From: an uncultured bacterium
GTDB lineage: Bacteria > Patescibacteriota > Minisyncoccia > Moranbacterales > GWC2-37-73
Reading direction: 5' to 3'
DNA: 41,070 bases
NCBI GenBank assembly: GCA_903861715.1
Contig: CAIOVI010000048.1
Location: forward strand, 1-41,070
Positions 7,341-14,353 of this stretch are shown here, in pieces. The position numbers were made by a program, and so were the translations under genes. Positions within the stretch are counted from its first letter, which is position 1, and every line of letters begins with the position of its first letter. The notes beneath the pieces are model-generated. The model did no database searches, was not told where the DNA came from, and worked only from the letters and a program-made list of their open reading frames with translations.

Positions 7341-7377
7341 AAAATAAAAAAGCCAGAAACGTTTTAAGTTTCTGGCT
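7341..7377 (-). terminator. Terminator of the methyltransferase operon (minus strand)
   Basis: AGCCAGAAAC (7351-7360) and GTTTCTGGCT (7368-7377) form a perfect 10-bp stem. On the minus strand it is followed by a T-rich run (complement of 7341-7350). Confidence 0.8.
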
Positions 7378-7399
7378 AGAAATAAAAATAAAATACGAC

Positions 7400-8194
7400 T
7401 TACTTAGTTGCTACCAGAATTATTCCAGGGAATTGATATTCCACAGTTTCATCTGGTTGCAATTTGATTCCCATTTTGTTTCGGATTGGCTTAGGGATAT
7501 CAAGAACATGCCTCTTCCATTTTTCCGAAGCTGTCTTGTTCATTTCCCCAGTTTTTTCATAGCGAAGGGTGCCAGAAAATCTCAGCTTCCTTTTGATATT
7601 CTTAAAGCCAGCCTTAGAAAGTTTTTCGCGGAGTTCTTTTTCGGTTGCAAAATGGCGTTCAGCTCGACCATCGTTCCAACCAGCCAACTGATCTTTGAAG
7701 TTTACAATCCCATTGTAGTAGGGTTGTAAACGCTTGATGGGGCAGTAAGAAATGAGAACAAAAAGACCGTCTTCTTTAAGCACCTTGTAGATTTGCCGCA
7801 GAGCTGGTAGTTGAGAACTTTCTTCGAGATCGTAAAGTCCATTGCGGAGAACTATCCGATCAAAAGAATTATTAAACGGCATCATAGTGATGTCCTCGCA
7901 CACCTTGATTTCAGCCTCGTCATCTTGAATTTGATCTAACATAGCTTGGGAAAAATCAAGAAAGCTCACTTTACTGTTGATGCCTTTTTCTTGTAGGTAC
8001 TTTTTAATGGCTAGGCCGACGATGCCAGTGCCACACATTAAGTCAAGAATACTTGGATTTTTTGGTAGTTTATCTAGTTTTGTAAGTCTTAGAATTTCAA
8101 GAAGAAGATCATCTCTCCTGAGTCCTGCGTATGCCTCGCTATTCCAAAACGGGGCAATTTTGTCGTAACGTTCCTTGAGGCGTGAGTTTGACAT
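7400..8194 (-). CDS. Class I SAM-dependent methyltransferase
   Basis: 264 residues. The SAM-binding motif I, ILDLMCGTGIVGLAI, lies at about residue 48. The acidic strand SFLDFSQAMLDQI and the DRIVLRNGLYDLEE block match motifs II-IV of the methyltransferase fold, and the C-terminus is a substrate-binding extension (FPGIILVATK). The target is unknown, since the fold covers small molecules, lipids and proteins. It follows the unknown gene at 8209-8772 by 14 bp and is probably cotranscribed with it. No Shine-Dalgarno sequence is visible before its ATG. Confidence 0.8.
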   Translation of the reverse strand: MSNSRLKERYDKIAPFWNSEAYAGLRRDDLLLEILRLTKLDKLPKNPSILDLMCGTGIVGLAIKKYLQEKGINSKVSFLDFSQAMLDQIQDDEAEIKVCEDITMMPFNNSFDRIVLRNGLYDLEESSQLPALRQIYKVLKEDGLFVLISYCPIKRLQPYYNGIVNFKDQLAGWNDGRAERHFATEKELREKLSKAGFKNIKRKLRFSGTLRYEKTGEMNKTASEKWKRHVLDIPKPIRNKMGIKLQPDETVEYQFPGIILVATK

Positions 8195-8208
8195 AGTGGT
8201 GTTGGTTT

Positions 8209-8772
8209 TTATTTTAAGGGTTTAAAATTTCTGAAAACATTTTCTTGCAACCATCGTTTTGGACACTCAGGCAAGGTGAATGGATTCCAAACGTAAGAGT
8301 TGTTTTTTACTTCATCCAGGTGTGGCACCACAATCCTGTGCCCAAGATTAACAATTTCACTTAGCGGATAACAATTATTGCGATCACTGCTACGCGTGTC
8401 ACAGAGTTCAGCTGGAAGCTCTTTAATTTCAGTGCATCCTTTTGGCATAAAACCAATTACCAACTCGAAGTCTCTTAGCGGATCATAACCTATCGCAAAG
8501 AAGGACCCAAGATAGTTTATTTCTGTGCCATCCCCTTGTTTGATTAGAAAGGCTGGATATTTTTCAACAAATTCCTTGATCTCAGTTTTTGAGAGTACAA
8601 GTTTTTTTATTCTTTCTTTGAAATCATCCGCATAGGCTATGGGTGACCCAAATAAATATGACAATGTATGCGACTCTAATATTTGATATACGTCCACCGT
8701 TCTTTTTCCCAGTGGCAGGGGTCGCTCGTTTAGCAACCTTATAGCTATAAACTTACTGTATGTAGCAGTCAT
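8209..8772 (-). CDS. Hypothetical protein, first gene of the methyltransferase operon
   Basis: 187 residues, soluble in appearance, with no signal peptide or recognisable catalytic motif. The central part (NYLGSFFAIGYDPLRDFELVIGFMP) is hydrophobic and probably beta-rich. Two cysteines lie close together (ELCDTRSSDRNNC). A strong Shine-Dalgarno (GGAGG) sits 5 nt before the ATG, unlike most plus-strand genes here, which lack one. It is divergent from TrmB 2 (8981) with about 200 bp between, so TrmB 2 may regulate it. I do not recognise the family. Confidence 0.65.
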   Translation of the reverse strand: MTATYSKFIAIRLLNERPLPLGKRTVDVYQILESHTLSYLFGSPIAYADDFKERIKKLVLSKTEIKEFVEKYPAFLIKQGDGTEINYLGSFFAIGYDPLRDFELVIGFMPKGCTEIKELPAELCDTRSSDRNNCYPLSEIVNLGHRIVVPHLDEVKNNSYVWNPFTLPECPKRWLQENVFRNFKPLK

Positions 8773-8773
8773 G

Positions 8774-8968
8774 TCAGCCTCCGTTTGTGATTTTTGGGTT
8801 TACTATTCTGTTGTTAAAGGAGTTGTATGCCATTGTTGACATAACGAGCAAGCATACACCTAAAAGAAAAACAGGCCAACAGTGGTGGACAAAGTAAAAA
8901 TTATATGCTAGAATATGTTTATAGTAGGCTAAAAAACAACTAAAAAGGACGACCAAAAGCGTCGACAA
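8774..8968 (-). CDS. Possible small hydrophobic protein upstream of the operon (doubtful)
   Basis: A 64-codon frame from a TTG with two hydrophobic stretches (TLLVVLFSCFLAYY and WPVFLLGVCLLVMS). It ends one base before the next gene's start, and its last codons contain that gene's GGAGG. The TrmB 2 promoter lies inside it on the other strand, and the start codon is weak. It may be a coupled leader peptide or chance. Confidence 0.25.
   Translation of the reverse strand: MSTLLVVLFSCFLAYYKHILAYNFYFVHHCWPVFLLGVCLLVMSTMAYNSFNNRIVNPKITNGG
8886..8914 (+). promoter_or_regulatory. Promoter of TrmB 2
   Basis: The -35 TGGACA (8886-8891) and -10 TAGAAT (8909-8914) are spaced 17 bp, predicting a leader of about 60 nt. 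The leader contains a GACG..CGTC inverted pair (about 8948-8964), similar in composition to the one before TrmB 3. Confidence 0.55.
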
Positions 8969-8980
8969 AATGTAAAAAAT

Positions 8981-9724
8981 ATGGAAAAAATAACCAAAAA
9001 TTTGGAAAAATTGGGCCTGGCAGGCAAGGAAATTGACGCCTATTTAGCCTTGCTAAAATTAAAGTCCGCCAGTGTGATTCAGCTGGCCAAGGCAACGAGT
9101 TTGAAAAGAACCACCGTGTATCACTGTTTGGAAAGTTTGATTGGCAAAAATCTGGCCACCACGGTCGTCAAAAATGACAAAAAACTTTATGTGGCCGAAG
9201 ACCCCAAGGAAGCGCTGGGCAATTTGTTGAAAGAAAAACAAGACACAGTGCAGGAAGTTGTGCCGGAGCTTAAAAATATTTTTGGGATTGGACTTTCTCA
9301 ACCGGAAATAAAAATCTATCGCAACGTGGCGGGCTTGCGAAAACTGTTTGAAGATTTGCTCAAAAGCCAGGAAAAGATTGATCGCTACTATTTGTCGGGA
9401 ACATTGTTGGAGGAGTTGCTGGGGGTTGAGTTCGTGGAAAACTTTGTCAAAAAGCGCATCAAGCTTGGCATCACCAGTTTGTCGTTGCGGGCTTTTGAAA
9501 AATATCATCCAGAGTGGGAGCAAGGCGAAACGCATTCTCAGCAAAATCGCAAAGTCAAGTTTTTGCCTGAAAAATATGTGGTGAGTCCCTATTTGGCGAT
9601 TTATGATGACAAGGTGGTAGTGATTTCTGGTCAAGAAAAAATGGGCTTCATCATCCAGTCGCCAGAATTTGCCCAAGCCCAGAAAACTATTTTTGACCTG
9701 CTTTGGGAAACGGTGGCGATGTAA
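8981..9724 (+). CDS. TrmB-family transcriptional regulator 2
   Basis: 247 residues. The N-terminal winged helix (NLEKLGLAGKEIDAYLALLKLKSASVIQLAKATSLKRTTVYHCLESLIGKNL, shown here only as the domain at residues 6-60) is followed by a linker helix and a C-terminal effector-like domain from about residue 100 (PEIKIYRNVAGLRKLFEDLL, ending MGFIIQSPEF). It resembles TrmB 1 and TrmB 3 throughout. It is divergent from the methyltransferase operon, and both lie between the two copies of the complex hairpin repeat. Ligand and targets are unknown. Confidence 0.82.
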   Translation: MEKITKNLEKLGLAGKEIDAYLALLKLKSASVIQLAKATSLKRTTVYHCLESLIGKNLATTVVKNDKKLYVAEDPKEALGNLLKEKQDTVQEVVPELKNIFGIGLSQPEIKIYRNVAGLRKLFEDLLKSQEKIDRYYLSGTLLEELLGVEFVENFVKKRIKLGITSLSLRAFEKYHPEWEQGETHSQQNRKVKFLPEKYVVSPYLAIYDDKVVVISGQEKMGFIIQSPEFAQAQKTIFDLLWETVAM

Positions 9725-9793
9725 TTTTCCTAGTGGCAGTTACTGAATGTATTCAGGAGCTTAGTTTCTTTTTATATTTTTTCAAAGTTTATC

Positions 9794-10040
9794 AATATGC
9801 TAATTCCCGCATATGCCAGGATTAGCATATTGTTTTTTTAAAGCCCATATTTGCTGGGCTTTATTGCTGTCGAATGTTGCAAAGTTTAAGTGTTGCAAAA
9901 AAATGCATATGCATATAATTGTAACGCTTTTATTTTTTCATCATTGCTTTTGGTGAATTTAAAACCCATTTAAATTTTTGTCCAAACCCATATATTAATA
10001 TATAGGTTTGGGTTGGATTATATTTTTGAAAAATAAAAAA
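9794..10040. repeat. Complex hairpin repeat, copy 2 (right border of the cassette)
   Basis: The head (9794-9865) and tail (9903-10040) match copy 1 (6966-7350). In the tail stem the copy 1 pair G-C (TCCAG/CTGGA) is replaced by A-T (TCCAA/TTGGA), a compensatory change that supports a folded structure. The head includes a GCCCA..TGGGC hairpin that would terminate TrmB 2. Confidence 0.75.
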
Positions 10041-10077
10041 AAGAAAGCAGGACGACGATTATTTGTCGACCTGCTTT
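10030..10077 (-). terminator. Terminator of the minus-strand gene at 10094
   Basis: AAAGCAGG (10044-10051) pairs with CCTGCTTT (10070-10077), with an inner CGAC/GTCG pair. On the minus strand a long T run follows. Confidence 0.8.
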
Positions 10078-10093
10078 ACTGCTTTTTCGGTTG

Positions 10094-10591
10094 TTAACCA
10101 GTGAGTTGGAGTTTCCCAGTAGAAGTAGTGAAATAAACATCATAGGTTTCGGATAATGCTGAATCAGGAAATCCAACTGAATCAGGAACTATCCTTCCCA
10201 TTGCTTCAAGGAAGGGTAAATGTTGAGGCACTATGTCGGTTTTATTGTAACTCCCATCTTTTAGATATTGAACATAGGGTTTTCTTTTTTGGTCATGCGG
10301 CCTCACTAGAACTATTTCAGTGCCAATTGGAAGTCTGAGCCGGAGGGTTGGAATTTTTCTATCCTCGAACTCTTGTTCATTAAGCAATGCTACTCCTGGA
10401 AGACTAACTTTGTTGATAGCTCTTGCTGCACTGCGAGGACTCATGAATCCTGTTGTCGTTATCAAAGCGAGAAGCCAGTTGTCGTAGTTCGGAGCGGGAT
10501 AATTGCGATAGGTTGTTCCATGATACAAGCCAGTTTTTCTAGCTGAAACAACTATTCTGCATACATTCGTTCTTGGCATTGTATTTTGCAT
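10094..10591 (-). CDS. Hypothetical protein (165 residues)
   Basis: The family is not recognised. It has no signal peptide or membrane segment. The middle holds LRLRLPIGTEIVLVRPHDQKR, a probable beta-strand pair, and the C-terminus is YDVYFTTSTGKLQLTG. The second ATG (10591) is preferred because GGAG lies 6 nt before it, whereas the ATG at 10597 touches that site. It has its own promoter and terminator and diverges from ychF. Like the minus-strand genes at 8209 and 16696, it has a clear ribosome site and no homologous neighbours, so it looks like cargo inserted between host genes. Confidence 0.6.
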   Translation of the reverse strand: MQNTMPRTNVCRIVVSARKTGLYHGTTYRNYPAPNYDNWLLALITTTGFMSPRSAARAINKVSLPGVALLNEQEFEDRKIPTLRLRLPIGTEIVLVRPHDQKRKPYVQYLKDGSYNKTDIVPQHLPFLEAMGRIVPDSVGFPDSALSETYDVYFTTSTGKLQLTG

Positions 10592-10640
10592 TGTCATCTC
10601 CGTTATTTAGTTGGCAAGAGTGCTATAAACATTTACTTTC

Positions 10641-10669
10641 ATTTAATAGGAGGCTGATTCACTTGTCAA
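10641..10669 (-). promoter_or_regulatory. Promoter of the minus-strand gene at 10094
   Basis: On the minus strand, TTGACA (complement of 10664-10669), a 17-bp spacer and TTAAAT (complement of 10641-10646). Confidence 0.55.
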
Positions 10670-10695
10670 TTGTTTCCATTGCTTAAAAACTTTAT

Positions 10696-10723
10696 TTGCG
10701 GTATCTTATACGAGTTACATAAT
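10696..10723 (+). promoter_or_regulatory. Likely ychF promoter
   Basis: TTGCGG (10696-10701) and CATAAT (10718-10723), 16 bp apart, place the start of transcription about 10 nt before the ATG. No Shine-Dalgarno is present. Confidence 0.4.
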
Positions 10724-10739
10724 ACCTAATATTAAAACA

Positions 10740-11801
10740 ATGAGTTTACAAATAGGAATCGTGGGATTGCCAAACGTGGGGAAAAGCACCCTTTTTAAAG
10801 CGCTGACCAAAAATCCAGTGGAAATTAGCAATTATCCGTTTTGCACTATTGAACCAAATGTGGGGGTGGTGAAGGTGCCGGATGAGCGACTTTTGAAACT
10901 CTCAGAAATGTCGCAGACCGAAAAAATTGTGCCGGCGGTGGTGGAATTTGTGGATATTGCCGGGATTGTGAAAGGCGCTTCGGAAGGCGAAGGTCTGGGC
11001 AACAAATTTTTGGCCAACATTCGAGAGGTTGATGCGATTGCGCAAGTGGTGCGGGTTTTTGAAAATTCCAACATTACGCATGTGCACAACGCTATCAACC
11101 CAGTTGGTGACATTGAAGTCATCAATTTGGAGCTGATTTTGGCCGATTTGGAAACTGCGACCAAAACGCAGTTTCGGATTGAAAAAGAAGCCAAAGGCAA
11201 CAAAAAAGGTGCGGACAAGCAAATGGAAGTCATTGGGAAAATCAAAGCGACTTTGGAAGCTGGCAAATTGGCCAACGAAACGCCAGGTTTGGCAGAAATT
11301 TTGAAAGAAGAATATGGCAAGTTGATTGTTAGGGAAATGTCGCTGCTGACCATGAAACCATTTTTGTATATTTTTAATGTGGCGGACGTGACTGAAAAAT
11401 TACTCCCCGAATTGGAAAGCAGAAAACACATCAAGCTCGATATTAAAATCGAAGAAGAGCTGATTGAAATGACGCAGGAGGAGAAAGTTGAAATGGGTTT
11501 GGTTTCACATATTGATGACTTGACCCAAGCGGCCTATGATTTGTTGGGTCTGCAAACTTTTTTGACGACGGGCAAAATTGAAACTCGCGCTTGGACCATC
11601 AAGAAAGGGGCGACGGCTCCGGAAGCTGGCGCAGCCATCCACACTGATTTTCAAGAAAAATTCATCCGCGCTGATGTCATTGCGTGGGACAAACTTTTGG
11701 AAATTGGATCTTGGGGCAAAGCCAAAGAACTGGGTGCCGTCAAAACCGTCGGCAGGGATTATGTGATGACTGACGGCGAAGTGGTCGAATTTAAGGTTTA
11801 A
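10740..11801 (+). CDS. ychF: Redox-regulated ATPase/GTPase YchF
   Basis: 353 residues, the usual length. The P-loop GLPNVGKSTLFKAL lies at residue 8, the G3 region FVDIAGIVKGASEGEGLGNKF at about 68, and the C-terminal TGS-like domain from about 270 (LLGLQTFLTTGKIETRAWTIKKG). YchF is an OBG-family P-loop NTPase that prefers ATP, binds ribosomes and is implicated in stress and translation control. It stands alone and is followed by tandem repeats and a terminator. Confidence 0.95.
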   Translation: MSLQIGIVGLPNVGKSTLFKALTKNPVEISNYPFCTIEPNVGVVKVPDERLLKLSEMSQTEKIVPAVVEFVDIAGIVKGASEGEGLGNKFLANIREVDAIAQVVRVFENSNITHVHNAINPVGDIEVINLELILADLETATKTQFRIEKEAKGNKKGADKQMEVIGKIKATLEAGKLANETPGLAEILKEEYGKLIVREMSLLTMKPFLYIFNVADVTEKLLPELESRKHIKLDIKIEEELIEMTQEEKVEMGLVSHIDDLTQAAYDLLGLQTFLTTGKIETRAWTIKKGATAPEAGAAIHTDFQEKFIRADVIAWDKLLEIGSWGKAKELGAVKTVGRDYVMTDGEVVEFKV

Positions 11802-11858
11802 ATCATCTAAACATATAATCATTTAAACATATAATCATGTAAGCATTCAAACAAAAAT

Positions 11859-11916
11859 ACAAAATACAAAATACAAAATACAAGATACCTGCTTATCGGA
11901 CAGGTAGGCAAGATAC
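11859..11916. repeat. Tandem CAAAATAC repeat with a palindromic insert
   Basis: Four to five copies of an 8-bp CAAAATAC unit are followed by CAAGATAC (11881-11888), a 20-bp segment CTGCTTATCGGACAGGTAGG (11889-11908) and CAAGATAC again (11909-11916). The segment is related to the CCTGCC..GGCAGG elements elsewhere, and the repeated octamer could be a target duplication. Confidence 0.5.
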
Positions 11917-11920
11917 AAGT

Positions 11921-11942
11921 AGCCCTTCGGGGTGCTTTTTTC
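11921..11942 (+). terminator. Short terminator after ychF
   Basis: AGC and CC pair with GG and GCT around a TTCGG loop, followed by six T. The stem is short with one bulge. Confidence 0.45.
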
Positions 11943-11957
11943 TTTGGAAAAGGGTGC

Positions 11958-11986
11958 TTGACAGGATTGGGAAGGCTTAATATACT
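11958..11986 (+). promoter_or_regulatory. Consensus promoter of the MarR/efflux cluster
   Basis: TTGACA (11958-11963), 17 bp, TATACT (11981-11986). Transcription should start near 11993, giving a 24-nt leader. Confidence 0.75.
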
Positions 11987-12016
11987 TAGAACATCTAACA
12001 ATTAAGAAAACTAACT

Positions 12017-12427
12017 ATGTCTGATCGCCTTGAACAAATTATTTCGCTTATCTTCACGACTCGTCGGTTGCTGCATGAGCAAAAAACGCTGAAAGGCAAA
12101 AATTGTTCTGCTTTGCATTTGATCACTCTGAGCCTTGTAAAAGCCAAAAAACCGCTCATGAAAGAGTTGGCTGATCAACTTGGAATCACTCCGCCTTCAG
12201 CCACTTCCATCATCAACAAATTGACGCAAGATGAGTTGGTTTATCGACAGGTTGAGAAAACTGATCGCCGGATTGTGCGAATTTTGATTTCCAAGAAGGG
12301 TGAGCATTTTTTGCAGACGCACAAAAATTTGATGGCCGAAAAAATGCGGGCAAATTTGAAAAGACTTTCAATCGCTGAGCAGAAACAATTGGAGAAAATT
12401 TTGCAAAAAATTTCAGTTGAAAATTAA
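12017..12427 (+). CDS. MarR-family transcriptional regulator
   Basis: 136 residues, typical MarR length. The winged helix is seen in MKELADQLGITPPSATSIINKL and the wing in EKTDRRIVRILISKKGEHFL. MarR dimers usually repress nearby efflux genes and release DNA on binding a small aromatic or drug-like ligand. The two HlyD-type adaptors and DHA2 pump downstream fit this. The gap to the next gene contains an inverted repeat that could be its operator. Confidence 0.85.
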   Translation: MSDRLEQIISLIFTTRRLLHEQKTLKGKNCSALHLITLSLVKAKKPLMKELADQLGITPPSATSIINKLTQDELVYRQVEKTDRRIVRILISKKGEHFLQTHKNLMAEKMRANLKRLSIAEQKQLEKILQKISVEN

Positions 12428-12515
12428 GATTTGAATTTATATATATAAATAACGGGGTATTAAAACTAATCAATTTATTGCAATAAGTAGTTTCTCAAGA
12501 GGAGATTCAAATCTT
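12426..12515. promoter_or_regulatory. Inverted repeat between marR and the first adaptor gene
   Basis: AAGATTTGAAT (12426-12436) and ATTCAAATCTT (12505-12515) are perfectly complementary, 68 bp apart, and span the gap. They could form a long hairpin or bind a looping repressor. Confidence 0.4.
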
Positions 12516-12529
12516 ATTTAACAGGGTAA

Positions 12530-13399
12530 ATGAACAAGAATACACGAAACATTAGTTTGGCGGTCATCTGCTTGGCTGGCGTAATCAGTCTCGGTTACAT
12601 TTGGAGTGTTTTTGGTTTGGAGCCGAAGGCACAAGATGCACCAACACTTTCAGCCAATGCTAATGGAAAAATTTTATTAGAGGGAAAAGTTGTGCCAGAA
12701 AAAATTGCTGATTTGGGTTTTTTGTTGCCAGCTGATCTCAAAACAATCAACAAGCAAGTTGGCGACCAAGTGAAGGCTGGCGAAGTTTTGGCCACCCAAG
12801 AAAGCGCTGATTTGCAAGCACAAGTAAGTTCTGCTCAGGCCAATTTAGCTGGGGCGCAGGCCGAACTGAACAAAACCAATCATGATTTGAAACAAGAAAA
12901 ACTGAAGGTGCATGGCCTTTCTGGTTATGCTCGCAAAGAGCAACAGGCGCAAGTTTCCAGTAATGAGGATAGTGTCCTGGTGCAAGAAAATGCGGTGGTG
13001 GCTGCTCAAAATAGTTTGTTGAGCGCCAAGGTGCAACTAGCAAAGACCATCTTGAAAGCACCTTTCGACGGCACCATCACTCGTCAGACGGGTGAAGTTG
13101 GGGAAATTGGTGGAGCTTCAGCTCCTGCGTTTTTAACAATTATTTCCAATGAACCACTGCAAAAAATCGAAGCTTTGGCCAGTGATTTGGATGTGTCTAA
13201 ACTTAAAATCAGTGATAGCGCTCAAGTTATTTTTGATGTATTGGGAACTCAAAAGACGATGGCAGCGAAAATTAGCGCCATTGATCCTGGCGCAACTGAC
13301 AGTCAAGGAAAGTCAACCTACAAAGTGACACTGCGGTTGGATGAGACTGATCCAGTAATCAAAACTGGCATGCATGCTAGCGTTGTGCTCGCTCAATAA
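12530..13399 (+). CDS. HlyD/RND-type membrane fusion (adaptor) protein
   Basis: 289 residues. An N-terminal membrane anchor (about residues 8-28) is followed by a lipoyl half-motif (NKQVGDQVKAGEVLATQE), a heptad-rich alpha-hairpin (about 90-165), the second lipoyl half (APFDGTITRQTGEVGEIG) and a beta-barrel domain ending KTGMHASVVLAQ. This is the full adaptor plan. It would link an inner-membrane pump to the exterior. With no outer-membrane partner visible, the adaptor probably works at the cell surface. Confidence 0.82.
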   Translation: MNKNTRNISLAVICLAGVISLGYIWSVFGLEPKAQDAPTLSANANGKILLEGKVVPEKIADLGFLLPADLKTINKQVGDQVKAGEVLATQESADLQAQVSSAQANLAGAQAELNKTNHDLKQEKLKVHGLSGYARKEQQAQVSSNEDSVLVQENAVVAAQNSLLSAKVQLAKTILKAPFDGTITRQTGEVGEIGGASAPAFLTIISNEPLQKIEALASDLDVSKLKISDSAQVIFDVLGTQKTMAAKISAIDPGATDSQGKSTYKVTLRLDETDPVIKTGMHASVVLAQ

Positions 13400-13439
13400 T
13401 TCAAAATAAATTTAATTTTTAGTAACTATATTAAGTTTT

Positions 13440-14084
13440 ATGGAAGACGAAAAAAATTCACTAGCGCAAAATAAAAGCACCAAATCAGCTGCCATTGTCG
13501 GAGGCGGATTATTGCTGGTTATTGTGATTATTGGGGGTTTTTACCTGCTGGTCACGCGTAATCAAATTTACACTGACAAGGCTGATATTGAAGCCCCGCT
13601 GATTGCAATTGCGCCGAGTCAAGGTGGAACTTTGCAAAAAATGCTGGTGACAAATGGTCAGCAGTTGGAAGCTAGCACGCCAGTGGCACAAGTGGCTGAT
13701 CAAATTTTGCGCAGTGATGACCAGCCAGCCTTGGTGGTTGAAGCTCAAAGCTTGGCAGGCAAAAGTGTTGGAGCTGGTGAAGCGGTTGTGAGCGTTATTC
13801 ATTCCAATGATTTGCGAGTGGTGGCGCATATTGATGAAGACAAGGGCCTCAGTGGCATCAGAGTCGGGCAATTGGTGACTTTCACGGTGGACACTTTTGC
13901 TGGCAAAAAATATACTGGCATCGTGGCTGAAATTAGTCAGACTTCTCGTCAATCAGGAGTGGTGTTTAACATTTCTGACCAGCGTGAAATTCGTCAGTTT
14001 GATGTGAAAATAAAATTTGATGTTCAAAAATACAGCGAACTCAAAAATGGCATGTCAGCGAAAGTAACAATCTTTAAAAACTAA
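13440..14084 (+). CDS. Short EmrA-like adaptor protein lacking the alpha-hairpin
   Basis: 214 residues. One membrane segment (about 19-38) is followed by a lipoyl-like stretch (APSQGGTLQKMLVTNGQQLEAS) and a beta-barrel domain (NDLRVVAHIDEDKGLSGIRVGQ, ending LKNGMSAKVTIFKN). The coiled-coil hairpin expected between lipoyl halves is missing, replaced by about 50 residues (SLAGKSVGAGEAVVSV). It starts 40 bp after the longer adaptor and probably forms a mixed complex with it and the DHA2 pump. Confidence 0.72.
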   Translation: MEDEKNSLAQNKSTKSAAIVGGGLLLVIVIIGGFYLLVTRNQIYTDKADIEAPLIAIAPSQGGTLQKMLVTNGQQLEASTPVAQVADQILRSDDQPALVVEAQSLAGKSVGAGEAVVSVIHSNDLRVVAHIDEDKGLSGIRVGQLVTFTVDTFAGKKYTGIVAEISQTSRQSGVVFNISDQREIRQFDVKIKFDVQKYSELKNGMSAKVTIFKN

Positions 14085-14224
14085 AAAGCAAGGCTTCTGA
14101 GGACACAAGAAGCAAGGCGTAATAACCAAGAAACAAGGAACAATAATCAAACAAATCTCAAATTCCAAGATCCGAAAATACAAACTGTTTTAATATTTGA
14201 AAATTGATTATTGAATTTTGTTTG

Positions 14225-14244
14225 CCTGCCTGCCGGTAGGTAGG
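14225..14244. repeat. CCTGCC..GGTAGG palindromic element
   Basis: CCTGCCTGCCGGTAGGTAGG preceded by TTTG. It belongs to the same family as 21127-21147 and 37413-37433. The rest of the 14085-14353 gap holds degenerate CAAGAAACAAGGAAC-type repeats and no gene. Confidence 0.6.
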
Positions 14245-14353
14245 ATGTTTGTCTCTTGGTTATTGTATCTTGGATGCTATCTTTTGTTTAGTGCTTTTAT
14301 CTCAGTGCTCATATCTTTTTTGTTCCGTTTTCTTGTTTATTGATTATTTTTTT

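Larger units (their letters stand above)
6966..7350. repeat. Complex hairpin repeat, copy 1 (left border of the cassette)
   Basis: The head (6966-7038) has a long stem AATATGCTAAT / ATTAGCATATT with inner GCATATGC, then a GCCCA..TGGGC terminator hairpin (7011-7036) that would stop the ATPase transcript. The tail (7216-7350) has a TCCAG-ACCCATATATT / AATATATAGGT-CTGGA stem. Head and tail recur at 9794-9865 and 9903-10040 with few differences. Here they are separated by 177 bp containing a MITE-like insert and a perfect palindrome, against 34 bp in copy 2. Confidence 0.75.

Noticed and set aside
11859-11880. CRISPR-like array
   Set aside because: The units are 8 bp with no spacers. It is a simple tandem repeat.
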